A stretch of 64,000 nucleotides of DNA, from positions 61,132,001 to 61,196,000 of the forward strand of contig JBITNC010000001.1 of assembly GCA_050084985.1 (NCBI GenBank), in the 5' to 3' direction. The translations under genes and the position numbers were made by a program. The notes beneath the pieces were generated by a model. That model did no database searches. It was not told the DNA's origin and saw only the letters and a list, made by a program, of their open reading frames with translations. This stretch comes from Nageia nagi. Taxonomy: Eukaryota > Pinophyta. Position 1 is the first letter of the stretch; each line of letters starts with the position of its first letter. Positions 23,549 to 37,450 of the stretch are shown here, piece by piece.

Positions 23549-24171
23549 CATTATGATGCTCATATCCCATGGGAATTGACATCCTTTTGCATTTCTTGGT
23601 CACCCTATATATTCCTCAGTGGCTCTCTAGGAGACCCTATCCAAACTCTAGAGTTAGATTAGGATCATTTTCATCAATTTCTTGAGAGTATACATCATCA
23701 AATTTTGTCCATGGTAGCCTTAACCATTGCTCTAGGAAAGTCTAATCGAGCCTATGATGCCCTTAGAGAATCTCATTGGATAAAGATGTTTATTGACCAC
23801 CAACCTTGTTAGGGAACTTGTATAATCTATGATATACCTAATGAAGAATTCCTCCAAAATCTTATCTACATGTTTTCTAGACTTAATTTTATATGGAAGA
23901 TTATGATTGATGCTTTTGTTACCCCATTGGTAGTTATATTTATTAATTTTTGTGGGCCACATCTTTTCCATCCTAAAGAATATCTTTTTAATGATGTCAC
24001 CATAGCCTATCTATTGTCTATAAACCTTTGGTGTTAGGATTTCATATTATCGGTGTCTGTCACCCATGGTTCTACACAGTGGATCATTGATCATACCATT
24101 CGCACTCATTTTCATTTCCATCCTTTCACTCATGATGATTTGATGCAAACTTTTATTAATTTAAGAAACAT

Positions 24172-24175
<4 letters not shown>
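23549..24175 (+). pseudogene. X: sense accessory ORF 2, unrecognised product
   Basis: One continuous frame of 208 codons, with only three internal stops, all TAG, ends at TAA (24173-24175). Readable parts are YDAHIPWELTSFCISW, ALGKSNRAYDALRESHW, EEFLQNLIYMFSRLNFIW and THDDLMQTFINLRN. A clear start codon is not seen, so it may be an exon or the 3' part of accessory ORF 1. Three TAGs in otherwise open sequence are what C-to-T decay of CAG codons would give. No family recognised. Confidence 0.4.
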
Positions 24176-24211
<36 letters not shown>

Positions 24212-24222
24212 TAATAATAATA
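24174..24222. repeat. (ATA)n microsatellite
   Basis: About 16 units of AAT/ATA with one G interruption, directly after the stop of the second accessory frame. Confidence 0.95.
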
Positions 24223-24278
24223 AATTCATAAAAATTACAAAAACCATAAAAATTAAAGCAAAATGTATATATATACTC

Positions 24279-25940
<1,662 letters not shown>

Positions 25941-25949
25941 AAAGCTTCC

Positions 25950-27900
25950 CTCTCCACCATCCATAAGACTACCAACTCTACCCTATTTTGGGTGAGTAGT
26001 GCCCATTGAACCTATAGGACTTGTAGCCTGAGTCACTCTATGAATCTCATATGATCCCACTAGGTGCTGTGCAAAAACCCCACCTATCATACTATGACTA
26101 TAAGATGTGCTAGGTCCAATAACCCTACCTTGATACTAGTAGTTTGTTGAACTCCACTAGGTACCTAATAAATCAAGACATCTACAAGGATGTATGTGAT
26201 ACAAGGAACTGGATATAGCATGATAGGCACATACAGAGGTACTCTGGTCAACCATGTATGAACAATAAAAGAATAATAATCTCTCTATTGAATAACACCC
26301 TCAACAAATATTAACATTTGACTAGCTCCCTCTATTGATGTACTAGCTCCTCTAACCTATGAAGAGGCATGAGCCTCATCCCTCTCCCTCCTATTTTGAT
26401 CTCTCTCAACTTGATAGCGATACATACAAGTGTTGGCCTATGATAGCTAAAACTATAACTCATATATGTCACCTAACAAAGCATCAACATTGGGCACCTA
26501 TGGTGGAGGACCTTGAGCTCCTCCTATTTCTGCTCTACCCTCCTCCTCCTCCTCCTTGCCCTATGCTGCTATCTTCTTAGGTGTTTTGGTATCCCTTTTC
26601 TCAACCATCATATCCTAAACCTCCTCACTAGCCTTGATATCCATCTTAGGCTCAATGACTCATTGGCATAATTTATGCCTTGGTGCATCACTATTCTCAA
26701 TCTCTAGCTCCACCTTCCATTAGGCATCAAAAGCCTCAGTCACACCCACATCATCAACACTTGTGTCCTCTACTAGGGTATTCTCCTATGTAAGATTTGG
26801 CTTTACATAAACTAGGGGATGAATCCCCTCAACTAGTAGCTTGCCCTCTCTCAAAACATGTAGAGGTGCTAGTGAAACATCCTACACCAAACCAAACTAA
26901 TGATGCACATGCTCAAAGTAGAAGTACTCTAAGAACTCAATCCATCAACCATTGAGAACTTGAGCTTGCTTAATGCCTATCAACTATAATATGAGATCAT
27001 CCCAAACTAGGTAATAATGGGAGTGTCATAACCTCACCTAATTTGTAATGAAATGAGTGATCATCCTCTAATAATAGGTAACATCTCACCAAATGCCATC
27101 TAAAGGATGAGTGTAAAATTCCTCTTGCTAGTGCATGATGTTGATAGGGATAATTCACTGTGGGTATCAAAACCAAGCATTGGAAGCCTAAAAGCATGAG
27201 CTACATGGATATGCTCATAGGCCCATGCTTGAAGAGTAATGGTAACTAATAATGAGGCTCTATGGCCTAAAGAATAAAAGAACAACTCCTAGTAGATCTG
27301 GGCTAACAATATGGGAGCCCAAGCATATACTATCCTTTGTTGAAGCATATCAACCACTACATGAAATAAATACTAAGGAAACCTCCCACAACCAATATTT
27401 GGGAGATTGTAACACTAGATAATACCCATCAAATAAGAGGATCTAAGGATACCTTACTGATCATTCTTCCAATACCTAAAGTATGGAAGATCCCTAGAAA
27501 ACATCTCACCCATAACTCCCTCAACTACACATAACCCATAGACTGCTCTAATGTTAGGATGCACTTAATCTCAATCTAACTCATGTTGAATCCACTAACC
27601 TTGAATAGGTAAATGATATAAAAGATGGATGTCCTCCATTGTAATAGTCATCTCCCCCATAGGAAGATGGAAGGTACCAATTGAGGAATCCCATCTCTCT
27701 AATATGGTTGTCAATAATGGATAATCCCAATGAATATGGTACATGTAGGGCCCAGCTCCTAATCCAACTACACAAATAAAATTTTGATCCTTGGAAGTCA
27801 ATAAAACATGACCATCCTCAAGTATATGAGGGTATCTCCCTCAAGGCTCAAAAATCTCTATCACCTAGTTATTAAATAGAATCAATAACTTAGCTTCAAA
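25950..27900 (-). pseudogene. X: antisense plant mobile domain (PMD) protein gene, decayed
   Basis: On the strand opposite to gag-pol, the frame at 27595-27801 contains ILERWDSSIGTFHLPMGEMT followed by ITMEDIHLLYHLPIQG. This is the hallmark of the plant mobile domain, also called aminotransferase-like plant mobile domain. Further on, across frame breaks, come YAWAPILLAQIY (near 27300-27340) and SLGHRASLLVTITLQAWAYE (27200-27270), matching the later AWA..LA.LYR...LQ.W.WE block of the domain. After about 26950 a poorly conserved acidic tail is seen (Glu-rich near 26540-26560). Known PMD proteins act in the nucleus (MAIN/MAIL1) or are carried by transposons. Here it lies inside an LTR element in antisense. 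At least six stops or shifts. Confidence 0.8.
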
Positions 27901-29072
27901 AAAAAAACAATTGACCAAAGTTTAATCACTAGTTTTCAAATATCAATCATTGGCATTTTTGTAAGCCCTCAAATTTTGTCAATTATCATGGTTGAGGGTT
28001 TCAAAAAAATTTAAAATTTCTAAAAAAATGTACTAAAATCAAAATTCTAAAAGGTCAAAAAGATCCTAAAAATTATTCCTAAGTGTTCTACTATTTCTAT
28101 TTTCTCAAAAATGAGGTAAAAATGAATTAATAAATAAAAAATTAAAAAATAGGGTTTTTAAACCCTACCTCTTCCCTCATGGGCCTCTTATGTGGCATCT
28201 AGCATCTTCGTAGTAGCATCCATGTCACAATAGTGGTGAAAATAATAAGTGTAAGGTCAAACTTTGAAAATACAGGGTAGGGTAGTCAAAGAGCTTTGAT
28301 TAGTCACTAAAAGGTAAATATGAAAATGATAACAAACTTTTTTTCTTTTTAAACCCTCACATAGTTGAACACCAATGATTTATGGTTGGGTGCCAATGAT
28401 TTATGTTCGGGTACAAATGATCTATAAAGATCATCAATGACTAGTACCAAATTATCAATGACACAAAAAAACATTAATAAAAACCTAAAAAACTAAACAT
28501 ATCTCAAATACAAAATGAAAACAAGTTTTTCTCTCATTAACTTGATCCAAATCTGAGTGTTTTGAAAAGACCCAAAACTCTTGAGTAATTCTAAATTCAA
28601 AAAATGACCCTTCTTTTAAAGAAAAAAGGAGGATGGGTTTGGATATGATTAAAATTGTTGGATGAACTTTTACACAAGATCATCAAGTAACCCACCTATT
28701 GGGACAAAAGTAGAATGATCAAAGATTTGTATTCATAAGGGAGCTTCTTTATCACATGCTAGCTATGGCATACACTTGATGGCTAAGACTCCATTCATAT
28801 CCAACCAACATGACATAATGGTATAGTAATAACTGCCTAAGTTATGTCTTGTACTATAACCTTTATTATTTTCAAAACATGTCAAATGCAAAAGAAAAAA
28901 AATATGGATTTAGTCATAATCCAATCACTCATATTTAGCTTATTCATAAAGAATAAGTTAATTCAAATCCTTGACCTAAGGTCAGGAACACAAGTTCTAA
29001 ACTTGATTGCACCCCTTTTAGATAGGCTTAGTTTTTTGAAATAATCCTCACCTATAAAATGTTGGGTATTTC
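27901..29072. other. X: 3' end with short motif repeats
   Basis: No frame. At 28360-28450 an ACCAATGATTTATGxTxGGGT-like 20-bp motif repeats three times. Similar CAATCATT/GATGATCT words occur in both LTRs of X (11455-11530, 29165-29235) and in the leader (12370-12440). Confidence 0.5.
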
Positions 29073-29086
29073 AAAAAAGGGAAAAA
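29073..29086 (+). promoter_or_regulatory. Polypurine tract of X
   Basis: AAAAAAGGGAAAAA immediately before the 3' LTR; the usual plus-strand priming site. Confidence 0.8.
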
Positions 29087-29926
29087 TATAGACACCTAAA
29101 AATGATCCCTCTTTCGATAAATAAAAGAAAGGGGTAAAAATTTAAGCAAATAATAAAGTTTTCTAAAAACTTGCTAGTCGTTGGTGACCTAGTATAATTA
29201 TCGACAATCTAATCCAATCATTGGCATTTGATACCCAATTTCCAATGCTCTTGCAAATAGAAAAATCAAAAGAAAAAATGAAAAAATCAAGGCACCCAAG
29301 GAAACAAACCAGTAAATCAAGGATCATTCATCCTTGATCCTCCCCCTTGCCTACATGGATAGAGCCTATGACAAGGCTAGATAAGCTTTTTTATTTAGCC
29401 TTGCCTCCAAAATAGTAACCTTGGCCACTTCAAAAATCTATAAATTAAACCTCCCACCAAGGAGAAAAGAGAGAGAATATTGAATACAACCTTATGTTGT
29501 TAGACTACATCTAGAGTTATGAGTATATTGCATTTACTATTTTTAATTACATCCATGTTCATTTATATTTATTTGCTTTGATTTCATAGCATGAGCATGT
29601 ATGTTTTGATATGTTTTTTGTTTATGTATGTGCATGATTTATAGGAACAAAAACTGATTTGGATAAATAAGATCCAAGGAGCCAATAAGAAAGAAGCAAT
29701 CAACATATTCTCTTTTTTTTGCAAGTTTCATAAATATCACTTGGAGCTTGTAGACAATGGCAAAGAAGGCCTCTAAGAGGCCCATATCATCTATTGTATT
29801 TAAACCCTCCATGCAAGGCAAAATATGTAATCAAAATTGAGGTTTATACCAAAGATTAATAAAGAGTTTTGTTGATTTTAACATATCTTGTTTTGCATAC
29901 TTATAGGGTTATTTTTTGCATAAACA
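29087..29926 (+). repeat. 3' LTR of X
   Basis: Starts TATAGACACC (first G changed to A relative to the 5' LTR) and ends GCATAAACA. It is followed by the target duplication ATAAG at 29927-29931. Confidence 0.92.
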
Positions 29927-29931
29927 ATAAG

Positions 29932-30248
29932 TACCCATAAACATGCCTAGGTTGTGCTGATTGGAGATATATATATGAGTGTTTATGGACATATATGTGT
30001 AATAGAAATTTAATAAAAGATAAAAATGATATAAACTTGTAATACAAATATATATATCACCATGTTTTGGCTATTGTATTAAATTCTCATATTAATATAA
30101 ATACCCCATCACTTAAATTCAATATGTTACTCATTATTTATTATTCTTATTTTGACTATTCAAATATTATTTTATCACTATAAATTCTCTTTTTATTTAT
30201 GGGTAAAAACCTTAATGGCTAGCATAAGTTGCATAACATTGGTCAATA
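29932..30248 (+). repeat. Right LTR of Z1, second half
   Basis: Continues the LTR interrupted at 11365. ACATGCCTAGG...ATGTTTTGGCTATTGTA and TTTATGGGTAAAAACC are shared with Z2 and with the left LTR. It ends near 30245-30248. Confidence 0.8.
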
Positions 30249-31194
30249 AATAAAAAAAACCAAGAGCTCTTTTTGAGACATTCTCAAATCCTTTGATATG
30301 AACTATGGGCTCATCCATGAGAAGAACAATGAAACCTTTAGGCTCAATATTTCTCATGAATTTAAATGAAAAAATATTTACTCTTGATTCTAGTTATAGC
30401 ATGGATATTTTAACTTCCCAACCATCAATGCATTATGGTCGATTCGGAACTAACAATGGAAAAACTCTATTTATTTGTTTTGGAAACTCAATTTTTGCTC
30501 TTTTAAGTTTATAACTTGATGTTTCTTGGTATGAAAAATTTCTTGGTTGTAAAATTTATAGTAGTGATTTGTAATGGGAATAAGAACTAGGAAATTGCAT
30601 AGGGTTGAGGAATAGAAAAGGAGCTAAATACTTTGAATAGATATAGTTGTTGTAAGGAGGAGTTATTTTTAGTCTAAAAGGAATGAATAGAGTTTTGGAT
30701 ATTAAGTTTTTCCCTTTAAAGGTTTGTATTGATAATAATCAAGGATTAAATATTATCCATTGATATAGCCTACACTAAGTGAACCAAGTTACATCTATTT
30801 GTCATCTCTTTCTTGAATGATATTATTGTTCAATGCTTCTTTTAGAATAGAGAGATTTCATTTCTTAACTTTATATTTATACATTTGATATTGACAATTG
30901 GTAACTAGCTTTATTTTTTTGTCAGGTAATCAACAAAAAGCAATGAAGGGTTTCCAAATCGAGTTGTATAAATAGAAAAAGAAGCAAGGTTTAGGGTAGA
31001 AAGATTTAATGGTTAGAATTTTTAATTTTAGGAGATGTAGATGGAGGAACACTTGTACCAAAAGATTCTTTTTCAACATCTTAAGCATAATAAATAAATC
31101 TTTGACTATGTTGGATGAGAAGTGAAGTCCTCTTTATAAAAAGTGGTGAGGTTATTCTTTGAAGCCTTGATTGCCTTAGACATCCAATTAGAAT
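30249..31194 (-). other. Unassigned stretch, possibly upstream part of element A
   Basis: If Z1 and X are removed, this sequence adjoins the protease of element A on its N-terminal side, where the rest of protease and gag would be expected. Minus-strand fragments such as YIYSKYLAPFLFLNPMQFPS and KRAKIEFPKQINRVFP (near 30450-30670) look like coding remnants, but no gag motif is recognisable. Confidence 0.35.
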
Positions 31195-32551
31195 AATCAA
31201 TGGGTCTTATAAAGCTAAAATTCAAATATTTTTATAAATATTTCTTAACTAACAATGCCTTAAATGAATGTATATTTATAATTTTTTGTTTGATAGGTTT
31301 TGTATCTTTCTTGAGTGGTAAACTATGCATAAGAAATATAGGATCTATTTGGGCATATCAAAATAAAACCAAGAAAATTTCTTACTGCATTTGAGAAATA
31401 TTTGAGTGTACCTTTCTTGTTTTTCATCATCAAAACCTCCTCAAATTTTGACCATTTAAGGTTTTTCAATAGTCCCAATATTGATAACAACTAGTTCCTT
31501 GGTGGAAAGATCAATTATCCTTCTTTTTATAGTAAAGAAGGAAGGGTGTCCAATCTTGGAGCATCAAAACTATTCTCTTCATCTACAGATAGTTGTATGT
31601 GAAACACCTTATTAAAATAATGCTCTTTTCCAAAGTACCCATATTGGATCAAAATATAACTTGAATTTATCTTGTTGTTAGATTTGGGAAACTTAGAATG
31701 TGCCCCCATGTACTTTAGAAATACATCATTAGTAGCAAAGCAATAAAACTCTAAAGTAATATTATGATCTATCTATAATTCTTCATCATCTAGATCAATC
31801 AAATTTACTTGTGGGACAAATTTTGTACTACCTAAAGGTTTAGATTCTGAATGAACAATTCTTATAACTTTTTTCTTATATTTCTTCATGCATAAATTAT
31901 GTAGAAAAGAAGGTATACCTTGCTCATTTTTTTTCTAAAACACCCCCCATATACTATAATTTTCTTTCATGTATATTTGAGCTAAAGGAGAATGAAATAA
32001 TTCATTATAAATCTTACCCATTTCATAAGTTGTATCTTTTCATACATTAGGCCAAGGAACTTGGATAAAAAGAGAAGAAAAGAAACAATTCTCTATTTGA
32101 TCACTAATTGTATGGTGTGTGCACCCTTCTATATAATGTGTACATTATTTATGGTGTAAAATCTTTTATTATCTAAGATATATAACTAAAACCATAGGAT
32201 TTAGATTTTTTATATTATACATTTTAAGCCTAGACTCAATGAATTTCATCTATTTTTATGCTTTCACCTAGGTTGACTACTTTTGAAACTCCAAACAGGT
32301 TGATATGATAAATATGTAATCCATCAATCTCTAGATATCCTAGATTGTACAATGCATATGGTTTAAAATATACTACTATTGAGTGGATATGCCTTTTAAA
32401 TTCAAAATTAAGACAATTGTGAAGAGTAGAAGGGATTAGCTTCATTTCATGGATCCAATTTCTCCTTAAGAGTAGATTGTAGGTCATATTTCCATTCATG
32501 ACATAGAAAGAGGATTGTACTATATTTGGATGAATATGAGTTAGTAAATCA
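31195..32551 (-). pseudogene. A': second copy of the Tat-type protease-to-RT segment
   Basis: Colinear with element A over about 6107-6645 and 8251-9058, without the ~1.6-kb insertion. It contains the MGAHSKFPKSNNK segment (31527-31709). The protease signature at 32236-32499 reads MTYNLLLRRNWIHEM, STLHNCLNFEF and KPYALYNLGYLEIDG. The left end at 31195 is abrupt: RT and RNase H are missing. The right end joins Z2 at exactly the position where A joins Z1. The copy is non-functional. Confidence 0.8.
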
Positions 32552-33147
32552 TGTTAGCACCAAAATAATTCTTTAATGACTTAAAATACTTTAATACCCT
32601 AATGACCTAGTGAATCAATGAATTAATGACTTGATGAATGGTGATCAAATCAAGTGGTTTGATGACCAAACCAAGCAGTTTAGAAGAAGACAAGTAAACA
32701 AATCAAGATTAAGAAATTTATTATGAATTGGTATAAAGATAATGAATTGTTACACCTCTCTTGAAGAGATATAAAAGATCATTCAAGGGGGGAAAAGAAA
32801 CATAATTTAGGGAATAAATAGGACTACAATGGATATTATATAAGTTCTACTCACATATATATATATATATATATGAGAGTGTGTGGACATATATGTGTAA
32901 TAGAGAGAATATAAGAGATAATAATTTGAACTTATTATAATAATATATATAATCATATTTAGGCTATTGTAATGAATTCTTGTATTAATATAAATACACC
33001 CTTACTTAAATTCATTATGCAACTAATCATTATTTGTTTATCTTGTTTAAACTATTCAAAATTTCATTTTATTGTTGGAACTTATTTTCTTGTTTATGGG
33101 TAAGAACCCTAACATTGGCATAATAAGTCATAAAACATTAATCAACA
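32552..33147 (+). repeat. Left LTR of Z2
   Basis: Homologous to 9059-9649. Carries a (TA)n run at 32852-32873 not seen at that length in Z1. Confidence 0.8.
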
Positions 33148-34134
33148 GTTTTGTTATCAGTAAGCCTACAAATAGAAAAGTAGAATTTCCATGGAATGTT
33201 GAAAGGAACATACTAGAGAGTACCTTTTAGCCCATAAAAAGATCTATGAATATTTCATTCTACTGATAATCATATGAATTTGAGAAGTGGGTGAGATGCC
33301 AAAGTAGATTCAATAAAAATAAGACAAGGACTCCTAGTCACCATCAAAAGTATTAATTTCTATAATGCATGATATGAATGCCCCCATAAAACCCATGGTA
33401 ATTACAACTTCTTTTTCATTCACCATAATTAAAAGTTGATATTATGGATATAAGGTGGGTATGAATAAGGCAAACATATTTATCAATGTCTCATTTTCAT
33501 AATCCCATGTATAAGGAGCAATCTCTACAGAGGGTAGCAAGAGAAACCTGAAATCCATAATACCATTAATAACATAAAAATATTGGTAAAATTATTTTTG
33601 GAAAAAGTAACTAAGTTAGAGAAATTTTTATCATACCTAAGGAACTGATGAATATAAAGAGCATATACAAAAATATAGTTGTTCATAAAATGCATATCAT
33701 CATAGTGAGGAATAAATAAGGAAAATCATTAAGAAAAGTTGCAAGGAAGAAGAAGTCATCAAAATAATCATTCAAATGAAGATGATAATTATGATGGGTA
33801 GTTGTCACAAGAGGCATATAAAGGAAATAGGTGGAGAAGTATTAGTTTAGTTGGAGGGAATCAAGAGAGGAAAAGATTCATATCAATAGAAATTGATATA
33901 GAGAACTTTGACTTATTGGGACATGAATGCACTAAGATATATTCTTAGTGGTATGTAATTATTTTATCATATGGTAAAGGATATTTGTTTGAACTTTGGA
34001 TAGATCCAAGAAAAGAATTACCTTTTTCAATTTTGTTATGATTTACCAAAATTCATGGTGATGCCCTTGATAATATAATATCAATTTATCGAAAGGAATT
34101 CTAGAGGACAAGCCTTCATATTAAGTTGGGTGGG

Positions 34135-34678
34135 TATTAGCATCAAAATAATGCTTTAGTGACTTAAAATACTTTGACAAACTAATTACCTATCAAATCA
34201 ATGAATTGATATCTCAATGATGGATTACTCAATGATTGATAATCAAACTGAGAAATTTGAAAGAAGTCAAGTTAGCTAATCAAGATTAAGCAATTCATCA
34301 TTAATTGGTATGAAGATAATGAATTGTTACACCTCTTTAGAAGAGATATCAAGAGATATAAAAAGGTCATCCAAGGGAATATGAAGAAGCATCATTCAAC
34401 ATGCCTAGGGTGTGCATATTGGAGACTTGATGTGTGTGTATTATATATAATAGATAGAAGATAATTATAATAAATATATATATAATTAATAATATATATG
34501 AGAGAGATAGAAATAGATATTAATAAAAAAATATAATGATATAAATATTTAATAATATATATATATATATATATATCATTATGTTTTGGCTATTGTACTA
34601 AATTATTATATTAATATAAATACCCCATTACTTAAATTCATTATATTACTCATTAGTTTATTATTATTATTTTGACTA
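34135..34678 (+). repeat. Right LTR of Z2, truncated
   Basis: Starts TATTAGCATC; matches the other Z LTRs up to ATTATTTTGACTA (34678), then diverges. Contains a (TA)n run near 34557-34575. Confidence 0.75.
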
Positions 34679-35507
34679 CATGGGAAAATATGGTGGAGGA
34701 AGAGCCACCTACTTGAGGTCTACCAGTTGATGGTGTTTAAATGATTCTATTAGGATGTTTATCTTTTTTTGGAATGTTGGATTTTTAATATGTGTTTTCT
34801 CAACCAATAATGTTTTTTTAGTGTAAATGGTTGTAATAACCCTAATACTATTTTTATGATTAATGTGGATCCCCTTGAAGTGTAAATTTCTCAAAATCCT
34901 AAACCTTTAAACTCATAAAAAATAAGTTTTTTAACATATTTTGGTAATCGAGGCAAAAATCTTGTAGTACTGAGATTAGAGGACCCCTTAAAGCCCTAAA
35001 CCTTAAATTTGTAAAATCATAAACCATGAAAAATCTTACTCAAAATTAGGGTAAATCTTAGTGGGCTATTTGGCTAATCATTGCTATAAATTAGGATTTT
35101 TAGTTTTTGATTTGTCTAATATAGTGCATAGTCAATCCTACATTAATGCCAAAATTTGATAAGTTTTTTAAGTTATTGATCATTATAGCCAACAATTACA
35201 TAAGTATTTTTATTTTTTTTAAAATATATTAGCCTTCAATTCAAATCATATTTGGTGTACTTTTACCTTGAAATTAAAAAAAGATAAAACTATATGCATA
35301 TTTTACCTTCAATTCTAATCTAATCATATATATATTATATATATATATTATATATATATAATATATATCCCATCCCATACCATTAGTACATCACATCATA
35401 GAGGAAGCTAAACTTTATGTTTATTTTTTGATTGAGTAGAATATTTATCTTTTCTTAGTCATGAGTTTTTCTAAGATTGCAAATGCTTTGTAACATTTTG
35501 ATCTACA
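34679..35507. other. Non-coding stretch with telomere-like block
   Basis: No frame recognised. At 34880-35060 there is a degenerate CCCTAAA-type block whose flanking sequence (TTTTGGTAATCGAGG ... GACCCCTTA) is repeated at 43265-43335. A (TA)n run lies at about 35325-35368. Confidence 0.6.
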
Positions 35508-35533
35508 AAAAGTTTAATTAGTCAAGTTCTATA
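35508..35533. repeat. Left fragment of a local tandem repeat, cut by the copia element
   Basis: AAAAAGTTTAATTAGTCAAG and the CTATA target site. Joined to 42106 onward it becomes colinear with the intact repeat head at about 42480-42540. Confidence 0.7.
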
Positions 35534-35814
35534 TGTGAAGATTCGTATGGAGAGAAAATCAAACCTAGAAAGACAAATGCAAGAGACCACATAAAGAGAG
35601 AATATAGAATCCTCAAAACTAATCAATTTGAAATGAGAATGGATCCTAAACAAATAAGGAAAATACAAGCTAGTGTACAATAACATGCCAACCATGCATG
35701 AGGGAGAAAATCACAAAGTTATAAAGAAGTGGTTATGATCACCACAACAAACTAGCTATAAATAATACCTAGGAAATAAATAAAATACTCTTAAGTGAAC
35801 TTAATACTCTAATA
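35534..35814 (-). repeat. 3' LTR of Ca
   Basis: Matches 41817-42100 throughout (for example CCATGCATGAGGGAGAAAAT). The terminal CA reads TA here. Confidence 0.9.
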
Positions 35815-36033
35815 CCCCTCCTTAAGTGAACAAAGAGGTAAATTGGCACATCCACAAAAAATGAGTCCTAACAATAAGGCTTGATTAGGTACTCATGTAC
35901 AATATGTGCAAAGAATCTACTAAAAGATGATGAAACAACCACATGGGGGAAAACCATCTCATAGTAGAAGAGGGAGGATGGAGAGGAAGATGTCCTTATC
36001 AACTACCCCCAAGGAAAATTTCCTTCACCCTAA

Positions 36034-36300
36034 TCAAGCCACATAACTCAAGAAAATTAGTGATGCAAAGGATTTAGTGAAGATGTTCATAGTCTGTTGC
36101 TCTATAGGAATGTACTCCAAGCCAAGAATACAATCTTGAATATATTGATAGATGAAGTGCATGTGGACCTCAATATGTTTAATGCATTGATGCTCAATAG
36201 GATTATGCAAAATATGAATCATGCTCTAGTTATCACACTAAAGAACTATGGTTTGATACTAGGGGTAGCCAAACTTCTCTAATAACTATCAAAGCCAAAG
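36034..36300 (-). pseudogene. Ca: RNase H C-terminal part
   Basis: Frame 36034-36222 reads NPIEHQCIKHIEVHMHFI, QDCILGLEYIPIEQQTMNIF and TKSFA. This is the conserved copia RNase H end (NPxxHxRTKHIEVxxHFI...PTxxQxADIFTK). The stretch between 36300 and RT is broken. Confidence 0.85.
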
Positions 36301-37450
36301 TGCTTCTTGATAAGCATAAACAACTACTCTATACTCTAACTCAATCAATGATAGTGCAATAGCCTATTAATTCTTACATGACCAAGCAATGGGATAATTA
36401 CCAAGAAAAATTACATATTTAGAAGTAGAATGATGATCATAATTAGAACTAGCCTAATCAGAATCTATATATCCACTCAACATTAGATCACCTCTTATGT
36501 AATTAGATTGAAGTGGGTAGTGCCCCTCACATATTAAAGAATCCTCTTAGATACCTTCCAATGAGAATCATGAGGGTCTATACAAACCATGAATTAAGCC
36601 CAATAATATATGAAATATTTTATTGATTATGGGTGAGATATAGAAGACTCCCAACCAACTAGCGATATAAAGTAGCATCACATAATGGTGAAGTACAAGT
36701 GGAAGTCAAAGTCACCCTACTCTGAAAAGGTTGGAGAAGGATTGCTATCTGCCATCTTAAAATGTTGAAGAAGATATAAGGTATATTTTATTAAGATATG
36801 GAAATCCTTGAATCTATCTATGTCACCTAAAAACTAAGAAAGTAATGGACAAGTACAAGATCTTCCATCTCAAATATCTCAAAGAGAGCCTGTTGAACTT
36901 TCTAAATGTGAGAGTGGGAGGTGTTAATGAGAAGAAGGTCATTAACATACAACACTAAAATAGTGATATTTTCTCCATGTATCCAAATATAGATTTTAGG
37001 GTTAGAGGAACATAGAAAAAAATTAATGGAGAGAAGGAAAGATTCTATCTTCGCATACCATGCTCAAGGATCTTGTTTGAGGACATAGAGAGATTTTCTA
37101 AACCTACAAACAAGTGAAAATCCTAGATAAAATTGACAAGCTAATCCATATAGATATCCCCATTTAAATCATCATGCAAAAAGGTACTTTTCACATCCAT
37201 ATGAAACATTAACCATCCTTGAGCAATAACAAGAACAAGTACAAGATGAATTGAATCCATCTTGGCCACAGGGGAAAAGGTTCAAAGTAGTCAATCCCTT
37301 CAACTTATGAGAACCCCTTGGAAATAAGATGAGCCTTATACTTTTCAATGGAATAATCAATTGCATACTTGGTTTGGTACACCCATTTACACTGAACCAA
37401 CTTTCTCCCATGGGGAAGAGAAACAAGCCCTAAATATGTTTGTTTAGTGA
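36301..37450 (-). pseudogene. Ca: reverse transcriptase (decayed)
   Basis: Minus-strand fragments in order from 37440: KLVQCKWVYQTKYAID-SIEKYKAHLISKGFS (near 37320-37410), LVIAQGWLMFHMDVKSTFLH (near 37165-37225), a decayed YVDD region near 36930-36960 (CCMLMTFF in one frame) and RQLVGSLLYLTHNQ near 36630-36670. These are the copia RT blocks from the N-terminus to the connection. Stops are dense, so no part is functional. Confidence 0.75.

Larger units (their letters stand above)
32552..34678 (+). mobile_element. Z2: second copy of the pol-less LTR element
   Basis: Left LTR 32552-33147 (starts TGTTAGCACC, ends ATCAACA). A degenerate primer site, TTTGTTATCAGTAAGCC (33150-33166), follows it. 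Interior 33148-34134 is colinear with Z1 minus its SINE. The right LTR (34135-34678) is truncated and lacks the shared 3' end. The GTTGGGTGGG purine stretch before the right LTR is the likely polypurine tract. No pol. Confidence 0.75.

Noticed and set aside
28800-29040. Possible second SINE (A-box-like TGGTATAGTAATAAC and B-box-like TTCAAATCC)
   Set aside because: The two boxes are about 130 bp apart and no target duplication or tail was found.
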